Shown here: positions 36,001 through 51,900 of the stretch, one piece after another
How the letters are laid out: each line of letters starts with the position of its first letter
How positions within the stretch are numbered: position 1 is the first letter of the stretch
NCBI RefSeq assembly: GCF_026151205.1
Contig: NC_087083.1
Span: forward strand, 5,188,460 to 5,248,459
Reading direction: 5' to 3'
Length of the DNA: 60,000 bases
DNA from: Bolinopsis microptera
Lineage: Eukaryota > Ctenophora > Tentaculata > Lobata > Bolinopsidae
Position numbers and translations under genes: made by a program
The notes under the pieces: generated by a model
What the model was told of the DNA's origin: nothing
The model's input: only the letters and a program-made list of their open reading frames with translations
The model's database searches: none

Positions 36001-39000
36001 TTGCATGATTTCGGAACCGAAAATCAGTTTTTTCCCGCAATAACTGTTAAAAGTAAGCACTTAAGGCAATAGTGTTTCCTTCGTAATTCATATGATAAAT
36101 ATGCCAATTGCGGGTTCTTTTGTCATTGCTCTCAAAGATCCAAAGACCTCTATAACAAACCTATCAAAAGTTAGTAAGAATCGCTCAGGCGCCACGCCAA
36201 AATGGTTTTTTGGCGAATTCTCGAAAGTAAGGTTTTAGGCAATGTTGATATCCCAAAAACTCTTATATAAACATGCCATAGCGCATCGTTTAATTGTAAG
36301 CCTATTTTGAAGTCTCTACTACCTTCAGAAGCAAGGTATATTTACATCACTCGCTTCCTATAACCCCCCCCCCCCCCCCCCCCTATAATACCAGGCCTCT
36401 TCCGAGTTTGCGAGAGTGACAAAAAGTGCACAGTTTAAAGAAACCCTGTGAGAAATCGCATTTCTTGGCACTACTGGGTCTAATTATAGAGGTAAATAAG
36501 ATGTCCGGTACATTCAAGATACCCCGGGTATAGATAGGCAAGATTGGACAGAGTTTTGATCTTGAAATCAATAACATGATCGTACAGCAGGTAAAATCTT
36601 CGATCTTAAATGGTCCTTTTGAGCTGTTTCTTTAATGTGGAATATTGATAAAGCTGTATTGTAATTAGTTACGAACTCAATATTGTGGTGGTTAACCCTT
36701 TTTTTCATAGGTCAGCCCTTTCCGCTAGCTTATTCCTAAAATACTAAAATATGTCGAGATTTTACTGAACTCCAACTTCAAATATTGATGATTTTAGTAT
36801 TCTCAATCTAAAAATCTCCGAAATTTTTCTGCAAGGCATTTTTTTTAATCCACGTTTTCATGCAATTCGGATCACTTTTGGCGGAAAAAAATATTTTCAA
36901 ATTTTTTCAACTTTTTTTCAAGTCTCGAAAAGCAAAATTTTAGTGAAAAATTATTGAAGTTCTTTTCTAAAAACTCCATTTCTCCGTGTTTCAAACGATT
37001 TAAATCATTTTAGCCAATAAAAAATTTTCACTCTCTTTGGTGATTAACTAATTGGTAATTATCCAATAGCTGATTGTCCGTGTAAAAACTTTTGATACAA
37101 AAGTTTTACGCCTTGATAGCATAAACATTCTAGGTTAATTTGCAGCCTTCTAATGATGTTCACAACCTAAAGATTATTTGGCAAACCAGAAAGGTGTAAC
37201 AAAAGGTGGTAAAAATGAGGTAAAAGTGGTGTTTTCCAGTTGAGATACAAAATTGGCAACGAAGTCAAATTATGGTTTCCGTATGGGTCCGAACTAACCA
37301 TATTCCGTTGAGAAATCCTTTGAACATTCAAGCCACGAATGCCCACTTTTCCCCTTACTATCATGCTATAATGCATACATTAATGTCATGACTGTGAAGA
37401 TTCTTAGCCAGTCATTTATGGACATGTGCCTGCAAATTTTCAGATACCCACGAAACTTTGCACAGAACTTCCCAAAGGTATGACTAACGAATTTTCGGTT
37501 GAGACATTTTTTTTTTACCCTTGGGGCAAAACCCAGGAGGGCCACGCCCATATTGACCCAATAACGTAAACTGGACCCCTTTGCTTCATGAAGGTCGTAG
37601 AGACATCAAAAAGGCTTTAACGAAGCCCGCATATGCAAATGCGGAGTTATTAACATAGAACGGGAAGGCAAAACTGGCTGAATATAACCATTTTTGCTCT
37701 ATTATTGAGCACATTTCCTCCAAATAAACTCGAAAAGTAAAGCATTTTAAGGGTGCATGTTGCTTTCATAAGTTGTATATAAACATGGGCCATTGCTGCA
37801 CAATTTGCACTCATTCACAAATCTCCAGGCCTTCATAGCTCACTGTACCACATACCCTATTTTTTGCATGTTTTTCTGTAACCGAAAATCAAGTTTTTTC
37901 CGCAATAACTGTTAAAAGGAAGCACTTTAAGGCATAGATTTCTTCGTAAGTCATATATAAATATGCCAATTTGCGGTTCTTTTGCATCTATCCAAGACTT
38001 CTATCACAATCTATCGAAAATTAGTAAAATCGGCTCAGCGACCACGCCCAAAATGGTTTTGCGAAATTTCTTCGAAAAGTAAGGATTTTAGGCAATGTGT
38101 TGATCAATAACACTTTATATAAACATGCATATAGCGGCTTCGTTTAAGCCTATTTTGAAGTCCTCCTAACGACCCTTCAAAGCAAGGTATATTATCACTC
38201 GCTTTCTATACCCCGCCCCCCCACCCCCCCCCCCTCCCCCCTATAATACCTGCATCTTGCGAGTTGCGAGAGTGACAAAAAGTGGCACCGTTTAAAGAAC
38301 CCCTGTGAGAAAGTCGCATTCTTGCACAACTGGGGTCTAAGTATAGAGGTAAATAAGAGGTCCCGTACATCAGATACCCGGTATAGATTGGCAAGATGAC
38401 AGAGTTTTTGAGTCAATGAAATCATTAAAATGATAGACACGCAAGGAAAAATCCGGTTCGATCTAATTGGACCTTTAGTGCTTTTTCTTTTGTGAATTTG
38501 ATAAAGCTGTATTGTAAATTTTAGTTACGAACTCTAATATGTGTGGTTAACCTTTTTCAGTCAGCCCTTTCCGCTAAGCTATTCCTAATTTACTAAAATA
38601 TGTCGAGATGTTACTGAACTCCAAACTTCAAATATTGATGAATTTTTAGTATTCCTCAATCTAAAAATCTTCGAAATTTTTCTGAAGGCCATTTTTATCC
38701 ATCGTTTCATGCAATTCGAAACACTTTTGGCGGAAAAAAATATGTTATCAAAATTTTCAAGACTTTTTTTCAAGTCTCGAAAAAAAATTTTAAGTGAAAA
38801 ATTTTTGTGCAAGTTTTTCTAAAAACTACAATTATCCGAGTTTCAAACGATTTAAATCATTTTAAGCCAATAAAAAATTTCACTTTGTTTTGGTGATTAA
38901 CTAATTGTAATTATCCCAATTAGCTGATTGGACCGATGTAAAAACTTTTGATACAAAAGATTTACTCCTTGATAAGAAAACCTTCTAGTTAATTGCAGCC

Positions 39001-39952
39001 ATTCTAATGGATTTCACAACTAAAGATATTTGGCAAACCGAAAGGTGTACAAAGGTGTAAAAGGTGGTAAGAAGTGGTGTTTCCGTTGAGATACCCAAAA
39101 TTGGCAACAAGTCAATATGTTCGTATGGGCCCTAACAACCATATTCCGTTAGGAAATCCTTGTGAGACATTCGAATCCAAACGGAATGCACTTTTTCCCC
39201 TTACTATTCAATGCTAATAAAGCATACCATTATGTCATGACTGTAGAAGATTTCGTAGTCCAAGTCATTATGGACATGTGCCTTATTGTGCCTGCAAATG
39301 TCAGATACCCACGAACACTTTGACACAGAACTTCCAAAGGTATGAATAAACGATTTTTCCGGTTGGAGACAGTATTTTTTTTACCTTGGGCAAAACCCTG
39401 GAGGGTCACGCCCATATTGACCCAATAAAGTAACTGACCCTGCTTCTGAAGGACGTATAGACTTCATAATAGGCTTAAACGAAGCCGCATATGCATGCGA
39501 GTTATTAACATAGAACGGGAGGCAAAATTGGCTGATATAACCAATTTTGTCTCATTTTGTGCACATTTCCTCAAATACTTCGAAAAGTAAGCAAATTAGG
39601 GTGCATGTTGCTGTCATAAGTGGTATATAAACATGGCCAGTCTGCACAAATTTGCACTCATTCAAAAATCTCTAAGGCCTTCATAGCTCAATGTCCACAT
39701 ACCCATAATTTTGCATGATTTCTGGAAACCGAAAATCAGTATTTTTTCCGCCAATAACTGTAAAAGTAAGCACTTTAAAGGCATATGTTTCTTCGTAAAG
39801 TCATATATAAAATATGCCAATTGGCGGTTCTTTTGCACTCTATCCAAAGACACAATCACAAGCCCATCAAAGTTAGTAAAATCGGCTCAGCGCCACGCCA
39901 AAATGGTTTTGGCGAATTTTCTCGAAAAAGTACGGATTTTAGCAATGTGTTT

Positions 39953-39974
39953 GGGGGGGGGGGGGGCGGGGGGG
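39953..39974 (+). repeat. Poly-G insertion in satellite copy 19
   Basis: About 22 nt, G with a single C, inserted between TGTGTT and GATCAATAAC in the third ~170-bp subrepeat. Other copies have the two flanks joined directly. It makes this monomer the longest (about 1,866 bp). It may be biological or a consensus artefact from a strand-switched C tract. Confidence 0.85.
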
Positions 39975-42900
39975 ATCAATAACTCTTATATAAACATCGC
40001 ATATGCGGCTTCGTTCAAGCCTATTGTTGAAATCTCTACGACCATCAGAATCAAGGTATATTTACACTCGCTTCCTATATTACCCCCCCCCCCCCCCCCC
40101 CCTATAATACCAGGCCTCTTGCGAGTTGCGAAGTGGAAACAAAAAGTGCACAGTTATAAAGAAACCCCTGTGAGAAATCGCATTCTTGCACAACATGGTC
40201 TAATTATAGGGTAATAAGAGTCCCGGTACAATTCAGATACCCGGTATTAATTGCAAGATTGACAGAGTTTTGATCATTGAAATCAATAAAAGTGATTATG
40301 TACAGCAGGGTAAAAGATCGGTTCGATCTTTGAAATATGGTCTTGTGTTTCCATTTTTGCTGTTTCTTTATGTGGAATTTGATAAAGCTGTATTGTAATT
40401 ATTACGGAACCTAATATTGTGGTGGTTTAGCCTTTTCAGGTCCAGCCCTTTACCGCTAAAGCTATTCCAAATTACAGATATGTCGAGATTTACGAACACC
40501 AACTTCAAATATTGATGATTTTAGTATTCCTCATCTAAAATCGTTCGAAATTTTTTCCTGCAAGGCATTTTATCCCACGTTTCATGCAATTCGAGTCACT
40601 TTGGCGGAAAAAAATATTTTCAAATTTTCAACTTTTTTTTCAAGTCTCGAAAAAAAATTTTAAGTGAAAAATTTTTTTAAGTTTTTCTAAAAACTACATT
40701 TCTTCGCGTGTTTCAAACGATTTAAATCATTTAAAGCCAATAAAAAATTTCACTTTTTTTTGGTGATTAACTATTGGTAATTATCCAATACGATTGTCCG
40801 ATGATAAAAACTTTTGATACAAATGTTTTACTCTTGATCAATAAATCTACTAGTTAATTAGCAGCTTCTATGATGGTTCACAACAAAAGATATTTGGCAA
40901 ACCAAAAGGTGGTACAAAGGTGGTAAAAAGTGTAAAAGTGGTGTTTTCCGTTTTAGATACATAAATATGGCAACAAGTTCTAATTAGTTCGTATGGTCCG
41001 ACCTACCATAGATTCCGTTGAGAATCCTTGTGAACATCGAATCCAACGGAATGCCACGTTCTCCGCTTACTATTCATGCTAATAAGCATACATTATCGTC
41101 ATGACCTGTGAAGATTCTTAGTCCAAACAGTCATTTTATGTACATGTGCCTGCAAATGTTCGAGATACCCACCGAAACTTTGCACAGGACTTCCAAAGGT
41201 ATGAATAAACGATTTTCGGTTGGAGACATTTTTTTTACCTTGCAAAACCCAGGAGGGCCACGCCCATATTGACCCAACAACGTAACTGAACCCGCATGCT
41301 CTGAGTCGAGAGACTCAAAATAGCTTAAACGAAGCCGCATATGCATGCGAGTTATTAACATAGAACGGAGGCAAATGCTGATATAAACAATTTTGGCTCA
41401 TTTTGTGGGCACATTCCTCCAAGATAACTCATAAGTAAGCATTTTAGGTGATGTTGCTTCTTAAGTAGTATAAAATGGCCATTAGTCCTGCACAATTTGG
41501 CACTCATTCAAAATCTCTAAGGCCTTATAGCTCAATGTACTACATACCCATATATATTTGCATGATTCAGGAACCGAAAATCAGTTTTTCGCCAAATAAC
41601 ATAAAATAAGCACTTTAAGGCATATGTTTCTTCGTAGTCATATATAAATAATCAATTGCGGTTCTTTTGCACTCTTATTCCAAAGACTCTATCACAATAT
41701 CCTATCAAATTAGTACAATCGCTCAGCGCCACTCCCAAAATGGTTTATGGCGAATTTTGTCGAAAAGTAAGATTTTAGGCAATGAGTTTGATCAATCACT
41801 CTTAAATAAACATGCATATGCGCTACGTTTAAGCCTATTTGAAGTCTCATACGACCCTTCAGAGCAAGGTATATTTACACACGCTTCCCTATACCCCCCG
41901 CCCCCCCCGCCCCCTATAATACCAGGCCTCTTGCGAGTTGCGAGAGTGACCAAAAGTGCACAGTTTTAAAGAAACCCCTGTGAAATCGCATTCTTGCACA
42001 ACTGGGTCTAATTATAGAGGGTAAATAAGAGTCCGTAACATCAGATACCCGGTATAGATTGGCAAGGATTGACAGAGGTTTTGATCAGATTGAAATCAAT
42101 AAATTGATAGTATACATGCAGGTAAAATCGGTTCATCTAAATGGTCCCTTTTTGTGCTGTTTCTTTATGTGGAATTTGATAAAGCAGTATTTGTAATTTA
42201 GTTATCGAAACTCTAATATTGTGTGGTTAAACCTATTCAGGTCCAGTCCAGCCTTTTCCGCGTAAGCTAAGTCCTAATTACTAAAATATGCCGAGAATTT
42301 CTGAACACCAACATCAATATTTGATGATTTTAGTATTCCTCAATCTAAAATCTTCGAATTATTCTGCAAGCATTTTTTATCCACGTTCATGCAATTCGAT
42401 CACTTTTGGGGAAAAAATATTTCCAAATTTCAAACTTTTTTTTCAAGTCTCCGAAAAAGAAATTTAAAGGTGAAAAATGTTGAAAGTTTTTCTAAAAACT
42501 AACATTTCTTTCTCCGTGTTTCAAACGAATTTAAATCATTTAAGCCAAAAAAAAATTTCACTTTTTGTGATTAACTAATTGGTAATTATCCAAGTTAAGC
42601 TGATTGTCCGATGTAAAAACTTTGATACAAAAGTTTACTCCTTGATAAATAAACATTCTAGGTTAAATGCATGCCTTCATGATGTTCACACTAAAGAGTA
42701 TTTGGCAACCAATAAGGTGGTACAAAGGTGGTAAAAAGTGGTAAAAAGTGGTGTTTCCGTTGAGATACAAAATTTGGCAACAAGTCTAATTATGGTTCGT
42801 AGGGGTCCTAATACCATATCCGTGAGAAATCCTTGTGACATTCGAATCCACGGAATGCCACTTTTCCCCTTACTATTCATGCTAATAATGCATAACATTA

Positions 42901-45900
42901 TGTCATGACTGTGAAGATTCTTAGTCCAGTCAATTATGGACATGTCCTGCAAATTTTCAGATAGCCACGAAAACTTTGCACAAACTTCCCCAAATGAATG
43001 ATAAACGAATTTCGTTGGAGACATTTTTACCTTGGGCAAAACCCAGGAGGGCCGACGCCCATATTGACCCAAAACGTAAATCGTGACCCCTTGCTGTCTG
43101 AAGGTCGTAGAGATTCAAATAGGCTTAAACGAAGCCGCATATGCTATGCGAGTTATAAACATAGAACGTTAGGCAAAAATGGCTGATATAACAATTTTGC
43201 TCTATTTTGTGCACATTTTCCTCCAAATAACTCGAAAAGTAAGCATTTTAGGGTGCATTATGCTTCATAAGTTGTATATAAGCATGACCCATTCTCACAA
43301 ATTGCACTCATTCAAAAATCTCTAAGGCCTTCATAGCACAATTACCACATACCCATTTTTTTTGCATGATTTCCTGGAACCTTACTGAAAATCAGTTTTT
43401 CGCCAATAACTGTAAAGTAAGCACTTTAAGGCATATGTTTTCTCTTGTAAGTCTATTAAATATGCCAATTTCGGTTCTTTTTGCACTCTATCCAAAGACT
43501 CTATCACAATCCTATCAAAGTTAGTAAAATATCGGTCGGCTCAGCGCGCACGCCCAAAAGGTTTTTGGCGAATTTCTCGAAAAGTAAGGATTTTAGGCAA
43601 TGTGTTGATCAATAAACTCTTATATAAACATGCATATGCGCTCGTTTTTAATCCTATTTAAGTCCTAGCGACTTCGAGAGAAGCAAGGTATATTTACACT
43701 CGCTTTCCTATACCCCCCGCCCCCCCCCCCCCTATAATACCAGGCCGTCTTGCGAGTTGCGAGAGTGACAAAAAGGTGCTCAGTTAGAGATCGCCCTGTG
43801 AGAAATCGCATTCTTGCACAACTGGGTCTAATAATAGAGGTAAATAAGAGGGTCCGGTACATTCAGATACCCGGTATAGATTGGCAAGATGACAGAGTTT
43901 GATCATTGAAATCAATAAAATGATAGTACAGCAGTAAAATCGTTCGATCTTAATGGTCCTTTTGTGCTGTTTTCTTTATGTGGATTTGTATAAAGCTGTA
44001 TTGTAATTAGTTACGAACTACTAATATTGTGTGGTAACCTTTTTCAGGTCCAGCCCTTTCGCTAAGCTATTCCTAATTACTAAAATATGTCGAGATTTAC
44101 TGAACTCCAACTTCAAAAATTGATGTTTTAGTATTCCTCAATCATAAAAATCTCGAAATTTTCTGCAAGGCATTTTTATCCACGTTTCATGCAATTCGAT
44201 CACTTTTGGCGAAAAAAATATTTCAAATTTCAAAGCTTTTTTTCAAGTCTCGAAAAAAATTTTAAGTGAAAAATTTTGAAGTTTTTCAAAAAACTACATT
44301 TCTCCGTGTATGCAAACGATTTAAATTAAATCATTAAGCCACTAAAAAATTTCACTTTTTTTTGGTGTTAACTAAATTGGTAATTATCCAATTAGCTGAT
44401 AGTCCGAGTGTAAAAACTTTTGATACAAAATTTTACTCCTTGATAAGAAAACTTCTAGGTTAATTGCAGCCTTCTATGATGTTCACAACTAAAGAATTTG
44501 GCAAACCAGAAAAGTTGGTACACAGGTGGTAAAAAGTGGTGAAAGTGGTTTTCCCGTTGAGATACAAAATTGGCAACAAGTCTAATATGTTCGTAGGGGT
44601 CCTAACTACCATATTCCGGTTTTTGAGTAAATCCTTGTGAACATTCGAATCAACGGAATGCCACTTTTTCCCTTACTATTCATGCTAATAATGCATACCA
44701 TTATGTCATGAACTGTGACGATTCTTAGTCCAGTCATTTATGGACATGTGCCTGCAAATTTTCAGATACCCACGAAACTTTCAACAGAACTTCCAAAGGT
44801 ATGAAAAACGATTTTCGGTGAGACTTTTTTTTTATCCCTTGGGCAAAACCAGGGAGGGCCACGCCCATATTGACCCAATAACGTAACTGACCCCTTGCTT
44901 CGTGAAGGTCGTAGAGACTTTCAAAATAGGCTTTAAACGAAGCCGCATATGCATGCGAGTTATATAACAAAGAACGGGAGGCAAAAATGGCTGATATAAC
45001 CAATTTGCTCTATTTTGTGCACATTCCTCCAAATAACTCGAAAAGTAAGCATTTTAGGGAGCATGCTGCTTCATATAAGTGTATAATAAGAACGATGGCT
45101 ATTCTGCAACAATGTTGTCACTCAATAAAAAATTCTCTAATGCCTTCATAGCTTCAATGTACCATCATACCAAATTTTTTGCATGATTTCCTGGAACCGA
45201 AAATCAGTATTCGCCTATGAACTGTAAAAGTACGCACTGTTAAGGCATAGTTTCTTCGTAAGTCATATATAAATAGCCAATTGCGGTTTCTTTTGCACAC
45301 TATCAAAGACCTATCACAATCCTATCAAAAGTTTAGTAAATCGGCTCAGCGCCCATCGCCAAGATGGTTTTTTTGGCGAATTTCCTCGAAAAGTAAAGGA
45401 TTTAGCAATGTGATGATCAATAACTCTTATATAAACATGCATATGCGGCTCGTATCAAAGCCTATTTTGAAGTCCTACGACCTCAGAAGCAAGGTATATT
45501 TACACTCGCTTCCTATCCCCCCCCCCCCCCCCCCCCCTATAAAATACTCATGCCTACTGCGAGTTGCAGAGAGTGCAAAAAGTGCATCAGTTTTAAAGAA
45601 ACCCCTGTGAGAAATCGCATTATCGTGCACAACTGGGTCCTAATTATAGAGGTAAATAAGAGGACCGTACATACAGATACCCGGTATATAGATTGCAAGA
45701 TTGACATAGGTATTGAGCATTGAAATCAATAAAATGATAGTACAGCAGGTAAAATCGGTTCGCTCTTAAATGTCCTTTTGTGCTGTTTCTTTATGTGGAA
45801 TTTGATAAAGCTGTAATTGTAAATAGTACGAAACTCAAATATTGTTGGTTAACCTTTTTCAGGTCCAGCCCTTTCCGCTAAGCCTATTTCCTAATTACCT

Positions 45901-48900
45901 AAAATATGTTCGAGATTTACGCGTGAACTCCAACTTCAAATATTGATGATTTAGTATCCTCAATCTAAAAAACTCGAAATTTTTCTGCAAAGGCATTTTA
46001 ACCACATTTCATGCAATTCGATCACTTTGGCGGAAAAAAATATTTCAAATTTTCAAACTTTTTTTTCAAGTCCTCGAAAAAAAAAATTATAAGAGAAAAA
46101 TTTTTGAAGTTTTCTAAAACAACATTTCTCCGTGTTTCAAACGATTTTTAAATCAATTTAAAGCCCAATAAAAAATTTTCACTTTTTTGGTGATTAACTA
46201 ATTGAATTTCAATTAGCTGATTGTCCCGATGTAAAACTTTGATACAAAAGTTTACACCTTGATGAGATAAAACAATCTAGGTTAATTTGCAGCCTTCATG
46301 ATGTTCACAAACTAAGATATTTGGCAAACCAGAAAGGTGTACAAGGTGGGTAAAAAGTGTAAAAGTGTGTGTTTCCGTTGAGATACAAAATTGGCAACAG
46401 TCTAATTATGTTCGTAGGGTCCTAACGTACCATATTCCGTTGAGAAATTCCCTAGTGAACATTCGAATCCAACGAATGCCACTTTCCCTTACTATTCATG
46501 GAAATAATGCATACATTATGTTCTTGATGAGAAAGATTCTTATCCAGTCATTTAAGACATGTGCCTGCAAATTTTTCAGATACCCACGAAACTTTGGCAC
46601 AGACTTCCCAAAGGTATGAATAAACGATTTTCGGTTGAGACATTTTTTACCTTGGGCAAACCCAGGAGGGCCACGCCCATATTGACCAATAACGTAACTG
46701 ACCCCTTGCTTCTTGAAGGTCGTAGAGACTTCAAAATAGGCTTAAACGAAGCCGCATATGCTGCGAGTTATTAACATAGAACGGGAGCAAAAAGCTGATA
46801 TAAACCAATTTGCTCTAGTTTGTGCAACATTCCTCCAAATAACTCCGAAAAGTAAGTGCATATTAGGGTGCATGTTTGCTTCATAAGTTGTATTATAGAA
46901 CCATGCCATTTCTGCACAATTTGCACTCATTCAAAAATCTCTAAGGCCTGCATATGCTCAATGTAACATACATACCCATATTTTTGCATGATTTCTGGAA
47001 CCGAAAATGCAGTTTTTTCGCCATAACGTGTAAAAGTAAGCACTTTAAGGCTATGATTCTCGTAGTCATATATAAAAGTGCCACTTGCGGTTCTTTTGCA
47101 CCTCTATCCAAAGACTCTATCAAATCCTATCAAAAGTTTAGTAAAATCGGCTCAGCGCCACGCCCACAATGGTTTTGGGTGAAATTTCGCGAAAAGTAAG
47201 GATTTTCGAGGCAATGTGTTGATCATAACTCTTATATAAACAACTTATGCGGCATTCGTTAAAGCTAATTTGAAGTCTCTACGACCTTCAGAAGCAAGGA
47301 ATATTTACACTCGCTTTCCTATACCCCCCCCCCCCCCCCCCCTATAATACAGGGGCCTCTGCGAGTTGCGAGAGTGACCAAATAAGTGGCACAGTTTAAA
47401 GAAACCCCTGTTAGAAAATCGCATATCTTGCACACTGGGCCAATTAAAGAGGTAAAAAAGAGGTCCGGTACATTCAGATATCCCGGTATAGATTGGCAAG
47501 ATTGACAGAGTTTTGATCATTGAAATCGATCAAATGATAGTACAGCAGGTAAAAATCGTTCGATCTTAAATGGTCCTTTTGAGCTGTTTCCTTTTATGTG
47601 GGAATTTGATAAAGCTGTATTGTAATTAGTTACAAACTCTAAATATTGTGTGGTTAACCTTTTTCAGGTCCCAGCCATTTTCCGCTAATTCTATTCCTAA
47701 TTACTAAAATATGTCGAGATTTACTGACTCCAACTTCAATATTTATTGATTTTAGATGTATTCCTCAATCTAAAATCTTCGAAATTTTTTCTGAAGGCAT
47801 ATTTTATCCACGTTTCATGCAATTCGATCACTTTTTGGCGTAAAAAAAAAAATATATTCAAATTTCCCAAACTTTTTTTTTCAAGTCTCGAAAAAAATTT
47901 TTAAGTGAAAAATTTTTGAAGTTTTTCTAAAAAACTACATTCTTCTCTCCGTTTATCAAACGATATAAATCATTTTAACAATAAAAAATTTTCACTTTTT
48001 GTGATTAACTAATTGTAATTATCCAATACTATTGTCCGATGTAAAAAAAAACTTTGATACAATAGTTTTACTCCTTGATAAGATAAACATTCTAGTATAA
48101 TTGCAGCCTTCTATGATGTTCACAACTAAAGATATTTGGCAAAACCAGAAAAGGGGTACAAAGGTGGTAATAAAGTGGTAAAAGTGGTGTTATCCGTTGA
48201 GATAAAAATTGGCAAACAAGTCCTAATTATGTTCCGAGGGTCCTAACTACCATATTCCGTTGAGAAATCCTTGTGAACATTCGAATCCAACGGAATGCCA
48301 CTTTTCCCCTTACTATTCATGGCTAATAATGCATGACATTAATGTCATGACTTGAAGATTCTTAGTCCAGTCCCATTTATGGACATGTGCCTGCAAATTT
48401 TCAGATACCCACGAAACTTTGCACAGAACTTTCTCCCAAAGGTATGAATAAACGATTTTCGGTGAGAACCATTTTTTTTACCTGGCAAAACCCAGGAGGG
48501 CCAGCACGCCCATATTGGACCAAAACGTAACTGACCCCTTGCTCGAAAGGTCGTAGAGACTTCAAAATAGCTTAAAACGAAGCCGCATATGCATGCGAGT
48601 TATTAACAAAGAACAGGAAGGCAAAAGGCTGATTAACCAATTTTGCTCTATTTTGTGCACATTTCCTCCAAATAACTCGAAAAGTAAGCATTTTAGGGTG
48701 CAATGTTTGCTTCATAAGTTTTATAAAAACATGCCCATTCTGCAAATTTGCACTCATTCAAAAATCTCTAAGGCCTTCATAGCTCAATGGTATCACATAC
48801 CCATAGTTTGCATGAATTTCTGAACGCGAAAATCAGTTTTTCGCCAATAACTGTAAGTAAGCACATTAAGCATATGATTTTTGTCGTTAGTCCATATAAA

Positions 48901-51900
48901 ATATATGCCAATTGTGGTTCTTTTGCACTCCTATCCAAAGACTCTATCACCAATCTCGTATCAAAAGTTAGTAAAATCGGCTCAGCGCCACGGCCCCAAA
49001 ATGGTTTTTGGCGAATTTCTCGAAAGTAAGGATTTTAGGCAATGTGTTGATCATTAACTCTTATATAAACATGCTATGCCCGGCCTTCGTTTAGCCTATT
49101 TTGAAAGTCTCCTACGACCTTCAAAGCAAGGTATATTTACACTCGCTTCCTATACCCCCCCCCCCCCCCCCCCCATAATACCAGGCCTCTGCGAGTTGCG
49201 AGAGTGACAAAAAGAGCACAGTTGTTAAAGAAACCCCTGTGAGAAATCGCATTTCCTTGCACAACTGGGTCTTATTATAGAGGTAAAAAGAGGTCCGGTA
49301 CTTCAGATACCGGTAAAGATTGGCAAGATTGACAGAGGTTTTTGATCATTGAAATCAATAAAATGAAGTACAGCGGTATAATCGTTCGATCTTAAATGGT
49401 CACTTTTGTGCTGTTTCTTTATGTGTGAATTTTGATAAAGCTGTATTGTAATTAGTTCGAAACTCTAATATTGTTGTGGTTAACCTTTTTCAGGTCCATG
49501 CCCTTTCCGCTAAGCTATTCCTAATTACTAAAATATGTCGAGATTACTGAACTCCCAACTTCAATATTGATGATTTTTAGTATTCCTCAATCTAAAATCT
49601 TCGAAATTTTTTCTGCAAGGCTGCATTTTATTCCACGTTTCATGCAATTCGATCACTTTTGGCGGAAAAAAATATTTTCAAATTTTCAAACTTTTTTTTT
49701 CAAGTCTCGAAACAAAATTTTAAGTGAAAAATTTTTGAAGTTTATTCTAAAAACTACATTCTTTCTCCGTGTTTCAAACGATTTTAAATCATTTTAAGCC
49801 AATAAAAAATTTTCACTTTTTTTGGTGATTAACTATTGGTAATTATCCAATTAGCTGATTGTTCCGATGTAAAAACTTTTGATACAAAAAGTTTTACTCC
49901 TGGATAAGATAAACATCTAGTTAATTTTGGCAGCCTTCTATTATGTTCACACTAAAGATATTGGCAAAACCAGAAAGGTGGTACAAAGGTGGTAAAAAGT
50001 GTAATAGAGGGTTTACGTTGAGATACAAAATTGGCAACAAGTCTAATTATGTTCGTAGGGGTCCCTAACTACCAAAATTCCTTGAGAAATCCTTGTGAAC
50101 ATTTCGAATCCAACGGAATGCCCACTTTTCCCCGTACTATTCATCTAATAATGCCATATATATGCATTATGTTCATGACAGTGAAGATTTCTTAGTCCAG
50201 TCATTTATGGACATGAGCCTGCAAATTTCAGATACCCACGAAACTTTGCACAGAACTCCCAAAGGTATGAATAAAAACGATTTTTCGGGTTGGAGACATT
50301 TTTTTACCTTGGGCAAAACCCAGAGGGCCACGCCGAAAAAACACATATTGACCCAATAACGTAACTGAACACCTTGCTTCTGAAGGTCGTAGAGACATCA
50401 AAATAGGCTTAAACGAAGCCGCCATATGCATGCGAGTTATAACATAGAAAGGAGCAAAAATGGCTGATATAACCAAATTTTTGCTCTATTTTGTGCACAT
50501 TTCCCCTTCCTCCAAATAACTCGAAAAGTAAGCTTTTTAGGTGCATGTTGCTTCATAAGTTGTAAATAAACATGCCATTCGCACCAATTTGCACTCATTA
50601 CAAAATCGCTAAGGCCTTCATAGCTCAATGTACCTACATACCCGCCACATACTATTTTGCATGATTTCTGGAACCGAAAATCAGTTTTCGCCAATAACTG
50701 TAAAAGTAAGCACATTAAGGCATAATGTTTCCTTTCGTAGTCATATATAAAATGCCAATTGCGGTTTTTCTTTTGCACTCTATCCAAAGACTCTATCACA
50801 ATCCTATCAAAAGTAGTAAAATCGGCTCCGCGCCACGCCCCAAAATGGTTTTTTGGCGAATTCTCGAAAGTAAGGATTTTAGGAGGCAATGTGTTGATCA
50901 ATAACTCTATATAAACATGCATTATGCGGCTTACGTTTTAAAGCCTATTTTGAATCTCTACGACGCTTCAAAGCAAGGTAATATTTAACACTCGCTCCTC
51001 TCCCCCCCCCCCCCCCCCCCCCTATAAAACCAGGCCTCTTGCGAGTTGGCGAGAGTGACAAAAATGCACAGTTTAACAGAAACCCCTGTGAGAAATCATC
51101 GCATTTCAAGCACAATCTGGGTCCTAATTATATAGGTAAAATAAGAGGTCCGGTACATTCAGATACCCGGTAAGATTTGGCAAGATTGACAGAGGTTTTG
51201 ATCATTGAAATCAATAAAATGATAGTACAGCAGTAAAATCGGTTCGATCTTAAATGGTGCCCCTTTGTGCTGTTCTTTATGTGGAATTTGATAAAGCTGT
51301 ATTGTAATTAGTTTACGAAACTACTATATTGTGTGGTTAACCTTTTCATTTCAGGTCCAGCCCTTTCCGCTAGCCTACTAATTACTAAAATATGTCGAGA
51401 TTTACTGAACTCCAACTTCAAATATTGATGAATTTAGTATCCTCAATCTAAAAATCTTCGAATTTTTTCTGCAAGGCATTTTTAATCCACGTTCATGGCA
51501 ATCGATTTCACTTTTGGCGGAAAAAAATATTTTCAAATTTTCAAACTTTTTTTTCAAGTCCTCGAAAAAAAATTTTAAGTGAAAAAAATTTGAAGTTATT
51601 TCAAAAACTACATTTCTCCGTGTTTCAAACGATATAAATCCATTTTTAAGCCAATAAAAAATTTCACTTTTTTTTGGTGATTAACAAAATTGGTAATTAT
51701 CCAATTAGCTGATTTGTCCGATGTAAAAACTTTTTAAACAAAAGTTTACTTCCTTGAAAGATAAAATTCTAGTTAATTTGCAGCCTTCTATGATGTTCAC
51801 ACAAAAGATTATTTGGAAACCAAAAGGTGGTACAAAGGTGGTAAAAGTGGTAAAAGTTGTGTTTCCGTGAGATACCAAAATTGGCAAACCAAGTCTACTT

